A stretch of DNA of 64,000 nucleotides from Qipengyuania atrilutea (GCF_013370205.1 NZ_JABWGV010000007.1:40859-104858); one strand, 5' to 3'; shown: positions 46,076 through 55,254, counted from the first letter of the stretch. The notes: generated from the letters alone by a model not told the origin. Made by a program: numbers and translations.

Positions 46076-46672
46076 ATGGCGAAAGGCACGCAACACGATC
46101 ATAGCGAGGGAGGCGGTGGCAATTACTGGCGCTTCATGGCGATGGTCTCGACATCGACCGTTGTCATGTTTGTCCTCATGTATGCCAACACCTACGATGC
46201 CGATCACTTCTTCTGGAGCGAAACGCGCTTCTGGATGATGTTCGTGATGGGCGCGATGATGATGGTCGTCATGCTGCTCTTCATGTGGGGCATGTATAAA
46301 GACAGAACCAAGAACTTCATCATTCTCGGCGTCGCAGCAGTGGTCTTCGCCCTGGCATTGTGGCTCGTGCGCAGCCAGACCACGATCGACGACGAGGAAT
46401 ATATGGCGGCGATGATCCCTCACCACTCGATCGCCATCATGACCAGCGAACGGGCGCATATCCGCGATCCGCGCGTGCGCAAGCTCGCGCACGATATCAT
46501 CCTCGCCCAGCGCCGCGAGATCGCGCAGATGAAATACCTCATCGAGGATATCGAGGAAAATGGCGTGCGGACCACTGAGAGGCTCCCCGAAGATATCGAA
46601 GCTCCGGTTCCCGCAACTCCGCAACCTGACCCAACCCTTGCCGAGACACCCGAAGAAAGAGCTGCGCAATGA
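46076..46672 (+). CDS. DUF305-family membrane protein
   Basis: 198 aa. Hydrophilic start (GTQHDHSEGGGGNYW), three TM helices rich in Met (FWMMFVMGAMMMVVMLLFMWG), then a periplasmic DUF305 segment with the hallmark MIPHHSIAIMTSERA and HDIILAQRREIAQMKYL. DUF305 proteins have a ferritin-like helical fold and often lie near copper resistance genes. The last 30 residues are Pro/Glu-rich. RBS AGGAGAAC. Its stop overlaps the next ATG. Confidence 0.9.
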   Translation: MAKGTQHDHSEGGGGNYWRFMAMVSTSTVVMFVLMYANTYDADHFFWSETRFWMMFVMGAMMMVVMLLFMWGMYKDRTKNFIILGVAAVVFALALWLVRSQTTIDDEEYMAAMIPHHSIAIMTSERAHIRDPRVRKLAHDIILAQRREIAQMKYLIEDIEENGVRTTERLPEDIEAPVPATPQPDPTLAETPEERAAQ

Positions 46673-47154
46673 AGACGACCTTTATCCTCACCACAGGGCT
46701 GGCTGTCGCGCTGGCTGGGTGCAACCAGAACACCGCCATCGGCAATGATCGCGAAGCGCAGCTTGATCCGCCGGCCAAAGCGTCGCCAATCGAGCCGGCT
46801 TCCAGCGCGCTGCAGAACATATCGACGGCGCTCGTAAAGCCCGAGACGATGAGCGACGCCGATGTTTCGGCAATCGGCGGGAAGGAAGGTCGTTGTGTCT
46901 TCCGCTTGACCGAGGTTGGCTACCCCACCTTCGTCTACGAACCGGGAAGCCAGGGCTTCATCAAGCTGAACGGCAAACTGATCCCGGTCAGCGCTGCCGG
47001 TACGGATCGCTATACCAGCGGCGATCTGCTCGTCACCACGCGTCTGTTGGACGATGAAGGCAATGCGGGCTTGCAAGCGCAGGAATTGATCGTGGTCCCG
47101 CCCGGGGCCGGAGACGAACTGGGGTATCGCGGATATTCTATCTGCGACCAGTAG
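46669..47154 (+). CDS. Lipoprotein of unknown function (DUF6692-like)
   Basis: 161 aa. Lipobox VALAGC (Cys 18). The mature part has RCVFRLTEVGYPTFVYEP, QGFIKLNGKLIPV and a C-terminal GYRGYSICDQ; two Cys could pair. I recall similar sequences annotated DUF6692, but the assignment is tentative. It is the last gene of the overlapping run from 43500, its ATG overlapping the DUF305 stop, and is followed by a strong hairpin at 47291. Confidence 0.7.
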   Translation: MKTTFILTTGLAVALAGCNQNTAIGNDREAQLDPPAKASPIEPASSALQNISTALVKPETMSDADVSAIGGKEGRCVFRLTEVGYPTFVYEPGSQGFIKLNGKLIPVSAAGTDRYTSGDLLVTTRLLDDEGNAGLQAQELIVVPPGAGDELGYRGYSICDQ

Positions 47155-47290
47155 CAGAAGAACCCGCGTGAGGTGCCTGGATTGTTTCCGGAGGCAAGCC
47201 CGGCGCGGGTTTCGAAGCTACAGTGGATAGGCGGTTCCAGCTCCCCCAAGAGAGCCCTGCGGGTCGCAGGCTCACTGGAGCCGTCTTGGA

Positions 47291-47322
47291 GCCCCGCGCA
47301 TGACCAACCCCATGCGCGGGGC
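47291..47322 (+). terminator. Perfect hairpin, terminator-like
   Basis: Eleven-base arms GCCCCGCGCAT and ATGCGCGGGGC pair perfectly around a 10-base loop and are followed by TTCATATT. It falls between the lipoprotein gene and the NAD(P)-binding protein, so it likely ends the operon. Its presence argues against the longer start of the downstream gene. Confidence 0.75.
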
Positions 47323-47364
47323 TTCATATTCATCCGCATCATTTGCAATTGCGAAGGTTTCTTT

Positions 47365-48087
47365 TTGACCGATAATCTGACCCATGCCGTCTTCGGCGCC
47401 GGTGGAAAGACCGGCACGCTGCTCCTCGAACAGGCGATGCAGCGCGGCCACCACGTGCGCGGTCTCGAGCATCATTTACCGGACCCGGCGAAACGGATCG
47501 AAGGTGTCGACTATATCCAATGCGACGTTCTCGAGGACGACCTTGCTGATGCCATTCGTGGTTGCGATGCGGTTATTTCCACCCTTGGCGTTTCGTTCAC
47601 GCCATCGACCGCGATCGACCCACCACCGCTCTACACCGAGGGTACGCGCCGCATTGTCGAAGCGATGGGCCGCGTCGGCATCGACCGGATCGCAGTGATA
47701 TCCGCCGCATTCGTGGACCAGCAAGCCGGAGTGCCGTCATGGTTCCGGCTGACAGTTGTCCCCGCTCTGGCAAACATTCTCGAACACATGCGGGCCATGG
47801 AGCGCATGCTCGAGGCCGAGCAAGGTCTCAAGTGGACGGCCGCAAGACCCGGTTGGCTTATCGATTTGCCCTATAGCGGCGAAGCGCAAGTGAAAGCGCG
47901 GACGCTATCGACGGACTGCTTCCGCTGCTGCCATGCCGATCTCGCTGCCCTGCTTCTCGATTCAGTAGTGAGTGGGAGGTGGATCCACGAAAAGCCTGCC
48001 GTAGGCAAACCGGAGGCTGACGATCTGGAAGGGCTTCTTGCCCTTCGCGAGGAACTAGAAAGCCTCCATCTTCGTCGCGATAGGTGA
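47365..48087 (+). CDS. NAD(P)-binding atypical SDR protein
   Basis: 241 aa from a TTG start. The Rossmann glycine motif HAVFGAGGKTGTLLLEQ opens the protein, followed by CDVLEDDLADAIRGCDAVISTLG and a typical NAD(P)H-binding/NmrA-like core with WTAARPGWL. TTG 47365 has GAAGG 7 bp upstream. A longer form from GTG 47173 would run through the hairpin at 47291 and adds a non-homologous N terminus. Cytosolic; probably an oxidoreductase or redox sensor. Confidence 0.8.
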   Translation: MTDNLTHAVFGAGGKTGTLLLEQAMQRGHHVRGLEHHLPDPAKRIEGVDYIQCDVLEDDLADAIRGCDAVISTLGVSFTPSTAIDPPPLYTEGTRRIVEAMGRVGIDRIAVISAAFVDQQAGVPSWFRLTVVPALANILEHMRAMERMLEAEQGLKWTAARPGWLIDLPYSGEAQVKARTLSTDCFRCCHADLAALLLDSVVSGRWIHEKPAVGKPEADDLEGLLALREELESLHLRRDR

Positions 48088-48160
48088 GCGATGGCGATGT
48101 TCGTCGCCGTTTGGAATTCGCCGCTCGCGGCATGGTAAAGTAGGTCTGGAGTTTGAGAAC

Positions 48161-48499
48161 ATGGCACACGACAAGAAAGACATCGCGGTGTCGCGGTGGG
48201 AAGCGGAGGGCGGGGCCCTGCCCTGTGGTCCCCAGGAAGCGTTAGCAGCAACTTGCGACGAGTGGGATATCCCCGCTCTGTCGGACGCGGAACTCATCCA
48301 GCTGCGCATCCGCGTGATTGCCTTGGAAAATATCGTTCTTGGTCTGCTCTCGAAGGCTAGCGAAGAGCAGCTCGAGCTTATCGCTGAAATGGCGGACTTT
48401 ATAACGCCGCGGCCCGACGCGAAGCAGCATCCGTTGACCATCCACGCAGCGACTCAGATGAATCATATGGTGGAGCGCGCCAAGCATTTTCGATCATGA
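48161..48499 (+). CDS. Small helical protein of unknown function
   Basis: 112 aa, soluble. Central helices AELIQLRIRVIALENIVLGLLSKASEEQLELIAEMADF resemble a coiled-coil or four-helix unit. The C terminus is TIHAATQMNHMVERAKHF. There is a Cys in CGPQEALAATC. I recognise no family. It is preceded by a 73-bp gap, with no strong RBS, and is followed by the truncated-gene region. Confidence 0.6.
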   Translation: MAHDKKDIAVSRWEAEGGALPCGPQEALAATCDEWDIPALSDAELIQLRIRVIALENIVLGLLSKASEEQLELIAEMADFITPRPDAKQHPLTIHAATQMNHMVERAKHFRS

Positions 48500-48591
48500 C
48501 GCAGAATGCGCAGGGCATCTGTTAGCCGACTTTCTAACGCTGCCGTTCAAGTCTTTCTCGAAACAGCCTTCAGGAGGGCAAGGCATCGTCT

Positions 48592-48731
48592 CTAGCGGTT
48601 GAACTTTCCAAAGAGATCTGAGAGTTCCGCCAGTTTCATTCGCTGTGCTTCCTCGTCGCCGCTTTCGATTATGGCTGCGATGGACTCCTGCGCATGGATG
48701 GCGAGAACTTTGGTTCTCGTTGCGCGGCCAG
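48592..48731 (-). pseudogene. C-terminal fragment of an unknown gene
   Basis: About 45 codons reading GRATRTKVLAIHAQESIAAI...KLAELSDLFGKFNR and ending in TAG. It looks protein-like but has no upstream body: it meets the truncated cyclopropane synthase head-on at about 48731. Origin unknown. Confidence 0.4.
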
Positions 48732-48734
48732 CGT

Positions 48735-49265
48735 TTCGATCGGATCGTCTCGGTCGGCATGTTCGAGCACGTCGGACGCCCGCAATTCGCAACGTTCTTC
48801 CGCTGCTGCGCCAATATGCTGACGGATGACGGGGTGATGCTGCTCCACACGATTGGTCGGATCGGCACACCGGGCACAACCGACGCTTTCACGCGCAAAT
48901 ACATCTTTCCAGGCGGCTACATCCCGGCGCTTTCGGAAACCGTCGCGGCGAGCGAGAAATATCGCCTCATTGCCAGCGACGTCGAGATGCTGCGGCTGCA
49001 TTACGCCAGAACGCTGCGCGCATGGTATGCCAATTGCGAAGCCAACCGCGAACGGATCGAGGCGATGTTCGATGCGCGCTTCTATCGCATGTGGACCTTC
49101 TATCTCGCCGGAGCCACGGCGGCTTTCGAACATGGCGGCATGTGCAATTACCAGATTCAGTATTGCCGCGATCGGAGGGCTTTACCCTTGACGCGCCGAT
49201 ATGTCGGCGAAGCGGAGGGGGCATTGCGGGGCAGGTGGGGCAACCTTTCGGGACGGGTTTCTTAA
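48735..49265 (+). pseudogene. 5'-truncated cyclopropane-fatty-acyl-phospholipid synthase
   Basis: Only the C-terminal half of the SAM-dependent cyclopropane synthase family remains: it starts abruptly at FDRIVSVGMFEHVG (the SAM-fold strand 4 region) and continues through YIFPGGYIPALSETV, the RLHYARTLRAWYANCE motif and FYRMWTFYLAGATAAFEHG. The N-terminal half, including the SAM-binding GxG loop, is absent. Open frames extend upstream to 48645, but that part is unrelated sequence. It should not be functional. Confidence 0.8.
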
Positions 49266-49743
49266 GATCCTTTGCTGACCTGACAGCAACCGTACGGGCC
49301 AGCAACGGAAGATCATGTCCAGATGCTACTGCTCATGGTGCAGTTCTACTTCCGCGCGAGCGAGTTGCATCATCCAATCTGGTCGAACGCAAGGCGCATA
49401 TCATCCAGGCGACAGCTTCATGCGTGTCTTTCACGTGATTTTCCGCATCATCGAGAGAAACCACCATATCGAGCAGGACGTTTTCGTCGCAGCTTGCTTG
49501 ACCGTCTTTGCCGACATACCGGTGTCTGACGGTCCTGATCGATCGGATCAGTGACCGGCTGCACCGGGTCCAGATCCATGAACCCGACGTATTGCTCGAC
49601 GCTGTAGAAAGCCTCGCTGAGATCGGGGCGAGTCTACGATGCTCGCGTGACATACGGATGCGCGCCTTGCGGCGTTACCTTCGCAGATGCGAGGAGCGCG
49701 TTCCGCAATTGGTCAGTCGGCTATCGGGATAGGTTTTAGCAAT
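49266..49743. other. Degenerate region with a fragment of the 59301-type gene
   Basis: 478 bp with no intact gene. On the minus strand 49375-49515 encodes a 47-residue stretch matching the hypothetical protein at 59301-59714 without gaps (22 of 47 identical, ending CALRSTRL). Flanking sequence on both sides does not continue the match in frame, so it is a relic. Confidence 0.6.
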
Positions 49744-51096
49744 TCAATTCTGCGCTGCTTTCCACGCGCCCATCGAACCCAGGTACACATCCACATTGTC
49801 AAAGCCGTGGGCGTCGAGCCAGCCTGCCGCCACTGTCGCCCGCATTCCGCTCGCGCACATGAGGGTGTAGCTGCGGGCCGGGTCCAGATCCTGCCAGCGC
49901 TTAGACAGTTCGCCGACATAAATATGCTCCGAGCCGTCGATCGCGGCTGCCGCCCGTTCATCGGCATCACGCACATCGAGCAGTGTCCATTCGTTGTGTT
50001 CGCCGGTCAGCCGCCGTTCGACTGTTTCGGTATCCACCATCGGAATCGATCGCATCTTCTTGCCCGCCGCCGCCGCGGGCACCACGCCTACGTAACCACC
50101 CAGAACGTTGTCCAGTGCAATGCGGACCAGGTGTTCCATGGCAGTATTCAGCTGGCCCTGCGACGAGGCGATCAGGGCGACACTCTCCCCTTCGCCGATA
50201 AACCACCCCGCAAAGGCGGGGATCATCCCAACCGGGAGATTGATACTGCCGGGCAGATGGCCCGACGCATAGGCGAGCGGCTCGCGGATATCGACGAGGT
50301 GGTCCGCGCCGCATTCGCCTAGCTCCTGTAGCGACATCGGTTTCGGCTCAATGACCCGCGGAGCGGGACTCCCGCCCTCCAGGTTCAGCCGCTCCATCAA
50401 CCTGAAATAGGGAGGCTGATAATGGTTCTCTCCCACCTTGAAGTCGATAAAGGCTTCGCGGTCCTCGATCTGCAGCCGCGGATTGTTGTGCCGCTCGTGG
50501 CCCACGCTTGAGAACTCGCGGTCGGCCATGCCCGACCCGCAAACAGAACCGGCGCCGTGGGCCGGATAAATGATGGCCTGATCGCCCAGGTCGCAGATCT
50601 TGCGCAGGGAATCATAGAGCAGGCCTGCGACCTCGCGTTTGCGGTCGGGATAGAAGTCGGTGCGTCCGACGTCGCCGACGAACAAGACGTCGCCGGTAAA
50701 CACGGCAACGGCTTTCTCCGGATATTCGGTGTCGAACAATGCGTAGGCGAGATGATCGAATGTATGGCCCGGCGTCTCCAATACGCGGAATTCGAGCTGG
50801 CCGACGCGATAGCTGTCGCCCTCGCACGTCGTTTGCGCATAGACGACTTCGCCATCGGCGTTCGGGCCGTGCAGCACCTTTGCCCCGGTCATGTCGGCCA
50901 GGACCGCTGCGCCGGAAACGAGGTCCTCATTACGATGCGTCTCGAAAATATGCGTGATCGCCAAGCCTTCGGCGCGGGCCTTCTCGATATAGATGTCGCA
51001 ATCGCGGCGCGGATCGATCACTGCCGCCTGCCCGCCGGACCCGACGAGATAGGACAGATGGGATAGGCCGGGTGTCTTGATTTTTTCGAGAAGCAT
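49744..51096 (-). CDS. MBL-fold persulfide dioxygenase-like protein with two rhodanese domains
   Basis: 450 aa. The N-terminal metallo-beta-lactamase domain has ETHRNEDLVSG where most ETHE1-type enzymes have THxHADH, then GHTFDHLAYALFD and FTGDVLFVGDVGRTD. Two rhodanese domains follow (HLVDIREPLAYASGHLPGS and TLLDVRDADERAAAAIDG), the second with a catalytic-type C in LMCASGMRA. The first rhodanese lacks the active-site Cys (ALIASSQGQ). MBL-rhodanese fusions handle persulfides in H2S detoxification. The NED form occurs in a subfamily and keeps part of the iron site. Start ATG 51096. Confidence 0.9.
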   Translation of the reverse strand: MLLEKIKTPGLSHLSYLVGSGGQAAVIDPRRDCDIYIEKARAEGLAITHIFETHRNEDLVSGAAVLADMTGAKVLHGPNADGEVVYAQTTCEGDSYRVGQLEFRVLETPGHTFDHLAYALFDTEYPEKAVAVFTGDVLFVGDVGRTDFYPDRKREVAGLLYDSLRKICDLGDQAIIYPAHGAGSVCGSGMADREFSSVGHERHNNPRLQIEDREAFIDFKVGENHYQPPYFRLMERLNLEGGSPAPRVIEPKPMSLQELGECGADHLVDIREPLAYASGHLPGSINLPVGMIPAFAGWFIGEGESVALIASSQGQLNTAMEHLVRIALDNVLGGYVGVVPAAAAGKKMRSIPMVDTETVERRLTGEHNEWTLLDVRDADERAAAAIDGSEHIYVGELSKRWQDLDPARSYTLMCASGMRATVAAGWLDAHGFDNVDVYLGSMGAWKAAQN

Positions 51097-51306
51097 GATG
51101 AGTTTCCTTCTGGTCGGTTTACGAGGGGATGCGGTCAGGCCGAAAGCAGGCCTCCGAGCAAAACGGTTGGCAACCGTAAAGGATTGCGAGTTCACAGGAA
51201 AAGTGCCGCCTGTGCGGACGATGAGGAAAAACAAGTGCGTCGAGAATGCCTATAGCGATGGACGCCGAGAGATATGCCAATCTCGATTTCCTTTTTGGAT
51301 ATTCGT
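51097..51306. other. Intergenic region, SulP to MBL-rhodanese
   Basis: 210 bp. It presumably carries the promoter of the 49744 gene. A short palindrome GATAT-TCGTTC-ATATC (51298-51313) spans the end of the sulP gene and might bind the BigR-like regulator, though it differs from the palindrome before that regulator. Confidence 0.35.
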
Positions 51307-53073
51307 TCATATCAAACCTCGAGCGATATCGTCGGGCAGAGACGGATCGGCATTATCCCGCGACAATTCGCGAAACGCGCGGTTCTGCGACAGGAACACA
51401 CGCCCGCCGATTTTCTCGAGAAATTCGGTTCGCTTGAGCCGATCCATCACCGGGCCTTTAACTTCCGATAGGTGGAGGTCGATCCCGCTATCGGAGAGCC
51501 GGTGATTGATCGCCTCGAGGCTTTCCAGGCCCGAGGCGTCCACTTCGTTGACCGCACTGCACATCAGGATGACGTGGCGCACCTCTGGCTGGTCCGCGAC
51601 GCGCTCGAGCACATATTCCTCCAGCCAGCGCGCATTGAGATAGGTCAGGCTTTCATCGATACGGATCGACAGGACGTGCGGAACGGTAAAGACATCATGC
51701 CGCTCCACATTACGGAAATGTTCGGTTTCCGGAACACGCCCGACGATAGCCGCGTGCGGCCGCGATGCGCGCCACAGATACAGCAGCAGACCAACCACGA
51801 CACCGGTAATCACGCCCAGTTCCACGCCAGCCAAGAGAGTGGTGACGATGGTCGCCAGATGCGCTGCGAAATCCGCCTTGGAATAGCGCCACAGCTGACC
51901 GGGCGTCTTCAGATCGACCAGGCTGAGCACCGCGACGATAATCGTGGCCGCCAGCGTGGCGATAGGCAGGCTGAACAGCAGCGGCGTAAGGAACAGCGAT
52001 GCCAGGGCGATCCCGATGGCCGTATAGGCGCCCGCAGCCGGCGTTTCCGCGCCGGCATCGAAGTTTACCACCGAGCGGGCGAACCCGCCCGTCACCGGAT
52101 AGCCGCCCGAAAAGGCGCTTGCGATATTCGATGCGCCCAAGCCGATCAGCTCCTGGTCGGGCGCAATACGCTGGCGTCTCTTGGCGGCCAAGGTCTGCGC
52201 GACCGAGACGCTCTCCACGAAACCGATCACCGAGATCAGCAGCGCGGGCACCCATAGCTGCGCGATCAGGTCCATGTCGGTCGACGGGGTGGCGAAAGGC
52301 GGCAGGCCCTGCGGAATGGCCCCGACCAGATCGACGCCCTTTTCCGCAAGATCGAGCATAACGGCCGCGAGAATGGTCAGCGCCACCGCGATCACGGGCC
52401 CCGCCTTAGCAGCGATATCGGCGGCGCGCGGTTTCAGGCCGATCCTCAAGAGGGCTGGTTTCAGTCCGCCCCTGACCCAGAACAGGAACAGCGTCGCCGG
52501 GATACCGATGGCCAGCGTCCACGGATTGGTCAGGCCTATATTGGACGCAAGCGATCCCAGCATCTCCGGCCAATTGTCGCCGCCGCCCGAAATCCCGAGA
52601 ATATGCTTGATCTGGCTCGTGGCGATCAGAATGCCGCTGGCCGTGATGAAGCCGCTGATCACCGGATGCGAGAGCAGGTTGGCGAGAAAGCCCAGCCGAA
52701 GAAAGCCCAGCACAGCCAGCATGATGCCCGACAGAGCGGCCAGCGTGATCGCGGCTTCGAGATATTCGGCCGTGTCCTGCGCAGCGACAGCGCCCGCGGC
52801 CGATGCGGTCATCAGTGACAGGACCGCGACCGGACCCACCGCCAGCGTCCGGCTCGTCCCAAACAGCGCATAGGCCACCAGCGGCAGGATCGAGGCATAT
52901 AGCCCGACGACCGGTGGCAGCCCGGCGAGCAAGGCGTAAGCCAGGCTTTGCGGGATAAGCATAATCGTGACGATCACCGCCGCCACCAGATCGTTCGTCA
53001 GGACAGAACCATTATAGGTGCGCCCCCATTGCAGAATGGGGAGGTAGCGTGCCAGCAAGGTGGGTTCGGCCAT
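51307..53073 (-). CDS. SulP-family sulfate/anion permease with STAS domain
   Basis: 588 aa. About eleven to twelve TM segments with the SulP signature PPVVGLYASILPLVAYALFG and GGYPVTGGFARSVVNFDAG, then a cytoplasmic STAS domain (VLSIRIDESLTYLNARWLEE, SAVNEVDASGLESLEAI). Transports sulfate or a related anion, or bicarbonate. It follows the two YeeE/YedE genes by 24 bp in the sulfur operon, so sulfate or sulfite movement is the likely task. Confidence 0.93.
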   Translation of the reverse strand: MAEPTLLARYLPILQWGRTYNGSVLTNDLVAAVIVTIMLIPQSLAYALLAGLPPVVGLYASILPLVAYALFGTSRTLAVGPVAVLSLMTASAAGAVAAQDTAEYLEAAITLAALSGIMLAVLGFLRLGFLANLLSHPVISGFITASGILIATSQIKHILGISGGGDNWPEMLGSLASNIGLTNPWTLAIGIPATLFLFWVRGGLKPALLRIGLKPRAADIAAKAGPVIAVALTILAAVMLDLAEKGVDLVGAIPQGLPPFATPSTDMDLIAQLWVPALLISVIGFVESVSVAQTLAAKRRQRIAPDQELIGLGASNIASAFSGGYPVTGGFARSVVNFDAGAETPAAGAYTAIGIALASLFLTPLLFSLPIATLAATIIVAVLSLVDLKTPGQLWRYSKADFAAHLATIVTTLLAGVELGVITGVVVGLLLYLWRASRPHAAIVGRVPETEHFRNVERHDVFTVPHVLSIRIDESLTYLNARWLEEYVLERVADQPEVRHVILMCSAVNEVDASGLESLEAINHRLSDSGIDLHLSEVKGPVMDRLKRTEFLEKIGGRVFLSQNRAFRELSRDNADPSLPDDIARGLI

Positions 53074-53097
53074 GGCTTCGATTGCTCCGACGACGCT

Positions 53098-53517
53098 TTA
53101 GCGCTGCGGCTCGAACAAGCGTACGATCAGCATTCCGCCCAGCATCGCCACCACGAAAGCCGCCGCCTTTGCCGGTTCGATCGCCAGTGCAGCGAATCCA
53201 GGTCCGGGACACAGGCTGGCAATTCCCCAACCGGTGCCGAACAGCGCCGCGCCGCCGATCAGACGGGGGGTCAGGTCGGTCCGGTCGGGAAGAGCGAACG
53301 TCGCGCCAATCAAAGGCTGCGCCATGCGTGCCTGGATCCGCCAGGCAATCGCCATCACGATCACCGCGCCGCCCATCACGAAAGCAAGAGTGGGATCCCA
53401 GTCCCCAAAAATGTCGAGAAAACCGCGTACACGCGCCGGGTCGACCATGCCGCCCAGCGCCAGCCCGGCGCCGAACAACGTCCCCGATAGGAGCGTCACC
53501 GGCCACGAACGCGTCAT
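53098..53517 (-). CDS. YeeE/YedE-family sulfur transporter subunit (second half)
   Basis: 139 aa with four hydrophobic segments: [19 protein letters not shown] at the start (the GxGLALGGM motif of YedE) and [18 protein letters not shown], carrying the conserved Cys that relays thiosulfate in YeeE-type proteins. With the adjacent 53514 gene it makes up one split YeeE/YedE pair, as in BigR operons. The ATG overlaps the preceding stop (ATGA). Confidence 0.9.
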   Translation of the reverse strand: MTRSWPVTLLSGTLFGAGLALGGMVDPARVRGFLDIFGDWDPTLAFVMGGAVIVMAIAWRIQARMAQPLIGATFALPDRTDLTPRLIGGAALFGTGWGIASLCPGPGFAALAIEPAKAAAFVVAMLGGMLIVRLFEPQR

Positions 53518-53960
53518 GACAGCACCTCCAGCCCAAAGGCATTCATGATGGCGACGGTCGCGATCCCGGCCGCCATGAAGGTCACCGTGGCGACGAGCGA
53601 GCGCTGTGACAACCGGCTGACTCCGCAAACGCCGTGGCCGCTGGTGCAGCCACTGCCGATGCGCGTGCCGATGCCGACCAGCAGGCCCGCCACAATCAGC
53701 GGTACGTAACCGACAAAGCTGGCCTGGATCCCGCCAGGGCCCCAGGCAATCAGCATTGCGCCAATCGGCAGACCCAGGACAAACGCCCACGCGCCGGATC
53801 TGGGCGTACCGTCACCGCTGATGCCGAAGGCGCGGGCGGCGATGCCGGACACGCCGGCAATTCGCCCTGCGCCCAGCAGCATCAGCGCGGCCGCGAGGCC
53901 GATGAGCACGCCTCCGAGCAATCCTGCCAGTGGAGCGGCGTCGGGAAATCCGGGCAGCAT
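53514..53960 (-). CDS. YeeE/YedE-family sulfur transporter subunit (first half)
   Basis: 148 aa. [27 protein letters not shown] and [22 protein letters not shown], the second holding the conserved [10 protein letters not shown] motif with two Cys. These proteins move thiosulfate or other small sulfur compounds through a Cys relay. The ATG at 53960 overlaps the stop of the MBL gene (ATGA); a GTG codon immediately upstream is also possible. Pairs with 53098. Confidence 0.9.
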   Translation of the reverse strand: MLPGFPDAAPLAGLLGGVLIGLAAALMLLGAGRIAGVSGIAARAFGISGDGTPRSGAWAFVLGLPIGAMLIAWGPGGIQASFVGYVPLIVAGLLVGIGTRIGSGCTSGHGVCGVSRLSQRSLVATVTFMAAGIATVAIMNAFGLEVLS

Positions 53961-54889
53961 CACAGCTTGTTCACCGGCATCTTGAGGTAGGACGTGCCGT
54001 CATCTTCCGGCGGAGGCAAATGTCCACCGCGCATGTTCACCTGGATGGCGGGCAGGATCAGGCGCGGCATCTCCAGCGTCGCATCGCGCTGCGTGCGCAT
54101 ATCGACGAACTCATCCTCATCAACATCTTCGTGAAGATGCACATTGGCTGTGCGCTGTGCGAGCATGGTGGTTTCCCAGACGAATTCGGTGCGGTTGGGT
54201 GCCTTGTAATCATGGCACAGGAATACCCGCGTCTTGTCCGGCAGGCGCATCAGTCGCCGGACCGAGCGATAGAGATTGCGCGCATTGCCGCCCGGAAAAT
54301 CGGCCCGCGCAGAGCCATAATCGGGCATGAACATCGTATCGCCGATAAAGGCCGCATCGCCCACGATATAGGCGATGTCGGCCGGGGTATGGCCGGGAAC
54401 GTGGAGCGCGATCAGCGGTATATCGCCGATCATCAACTCGTCGCCATCCTCCAGCAGGCGGTCGAACTGCGAGCCGTCGCGCTCGAATTCGGTGCCTTCG
54501 TTGAACACCTTGCCGAACACGCCCTGAACGGTCACGATGTCGCGGCCGATGGCCATTTCGCCGCCCAGCTTCTCCTGCAGATAGGGCGCGGCCGACAGGT
54601 GATCGGCATGTGCGTGGGTTTCCAGAATCCAGTCGACGGTCAGGCCTGCCTCGCGCACATAATCGATAATCTCGTCCGCCGCTTCCAAGCTGGTGCGGCC
54701 CGAAGGCTGATCGAAATCCCAGACGCTGTCGATAATGGCCGCGCGCTTGGTCTGATCGTCGCTGACGACATAGGTCGCGGTAAAGGTCGGCTCATGGAAG
54801 AACGCTTTGACGTGAGGCGCTCGCGGATTGCCGGCAAGAACGCCGTTCACCTGTTCGATGGCCTTTTCGATATTCGTGTCGTCACTCAT
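53960..54889 (-). CDS. MBL-fold hydrolase, BlhA/ETHE1-like
   Basis: 309 aa metallo-beta-lactamase with the complete metal motif ETHAHADHLSAA, then VPGHTPADIAYIVGD, FIGDTMFMPDYGSARADF and FLCHDYKAPN. In BigR-type operons this enzyme is a persulfide dioxygenase (BlhA) that oxidises persulfide to sulfite. ATG 54889 overlaps the arsR stop (8 bp). A longer in-frame extension to 54994 is not credible because it lies inside arsR. Confidence 0.9.
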   Translation of the reverse strand: MSDDTNIEKAIEQVNGVLAGNPRAPHVKAFFHEPTFTATYVVSDDQTKRAAIIDSVWDFDQPSGRTSLEAADEIIDYVREAGLTVDWILETHAHADHLSAAPYLQEKLGGEMAIGRDIVTVQGVFGKVFNEGTEFERDGSQFDRLLEDGDELMIGDIPLIALHVPGHTPADIAYIVGDAAFIGDTMFMPDYGSARADFPGGNARNLYRSVRRLMRLPDKTRVFLCHDYKAPNRTEFVWETTMLAQRTANVHLHEDVDEDEFVDMRTQRDATLEMPRLILPAIQVNMRGGHLPPPEDDGTSYLKMPVNKL

Positions 54890-55244
54890 ACTGTCTCTCC
54901 GATGTCGTCGCTCGGCTGGGGGATTGGCCGAGCTCAGGGCAAAACATGTCATGCAGCAATTCCAGAACACGCTGCGCATTGGGGTCGCACACACGGTAGA
55001 ACACCGACTGGGCCTCCTTGCGGGTCGCGACGAGATCGCCTTCGCGCAATTTTGCGAGGTGCTGCGACAGGGCGGACTGGCTCAGCCCGACGCGCTGCGC
55101 CAGATCCCCGACGGACAACTCGCCTTCCTCGGCCAGGAAGCAGAGGACCAGCAGGCGCGATTCGTTGGCCATCGCTTTCAGCAGGCGGCTGGCCTCGCCA
55201 GCCTGGCGCATGAAATCCGTTTCTGAAGGCCCGTCCTGGCCCAT
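54882..55244 (-). CDS. BigR/SqrR-like ArsR-family persulfide sensor
   Basis: 120 aa winged-helix repressor: RLLKAMANESRLLVLCFLAEEG (helix 2 with a Cys), GDLAQRVGLSQSALSQHLAKL (recognition helices), VFYRVCDPNAQRVLELLHDMFC. The Cys in VLCFLA and that in YRVCDP match the pair that forms a sulfur bridge in SqrR/BigR; a third Cys ends the last helix. I choose ATG 55244 because GGAG lies 6 bp upstream; the first ATG at 55256 has no RBS and sits in the palindrome 55255-55270. Confidence 0.92.
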   Translation of the reverse strand: MGQDGPSETDFMRQAGEASRLLKAMANESRLLVLCFLAEEGELSVGDLAQRVGLSQSALSQHLAKLREGDLVATRKEAQSVFYRVCDPNAQRVLELLHDMFCPELGQSPSRATTSERQYE

Positions 55245-55254
55245 AATCTTCTCC

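Noticed and set aside
49508..49732. Plus-strand 74-codon frame with a helical look
   Set aside because: It overlaps the relic on the other strand, has no RBS and no relatives that I recognise.
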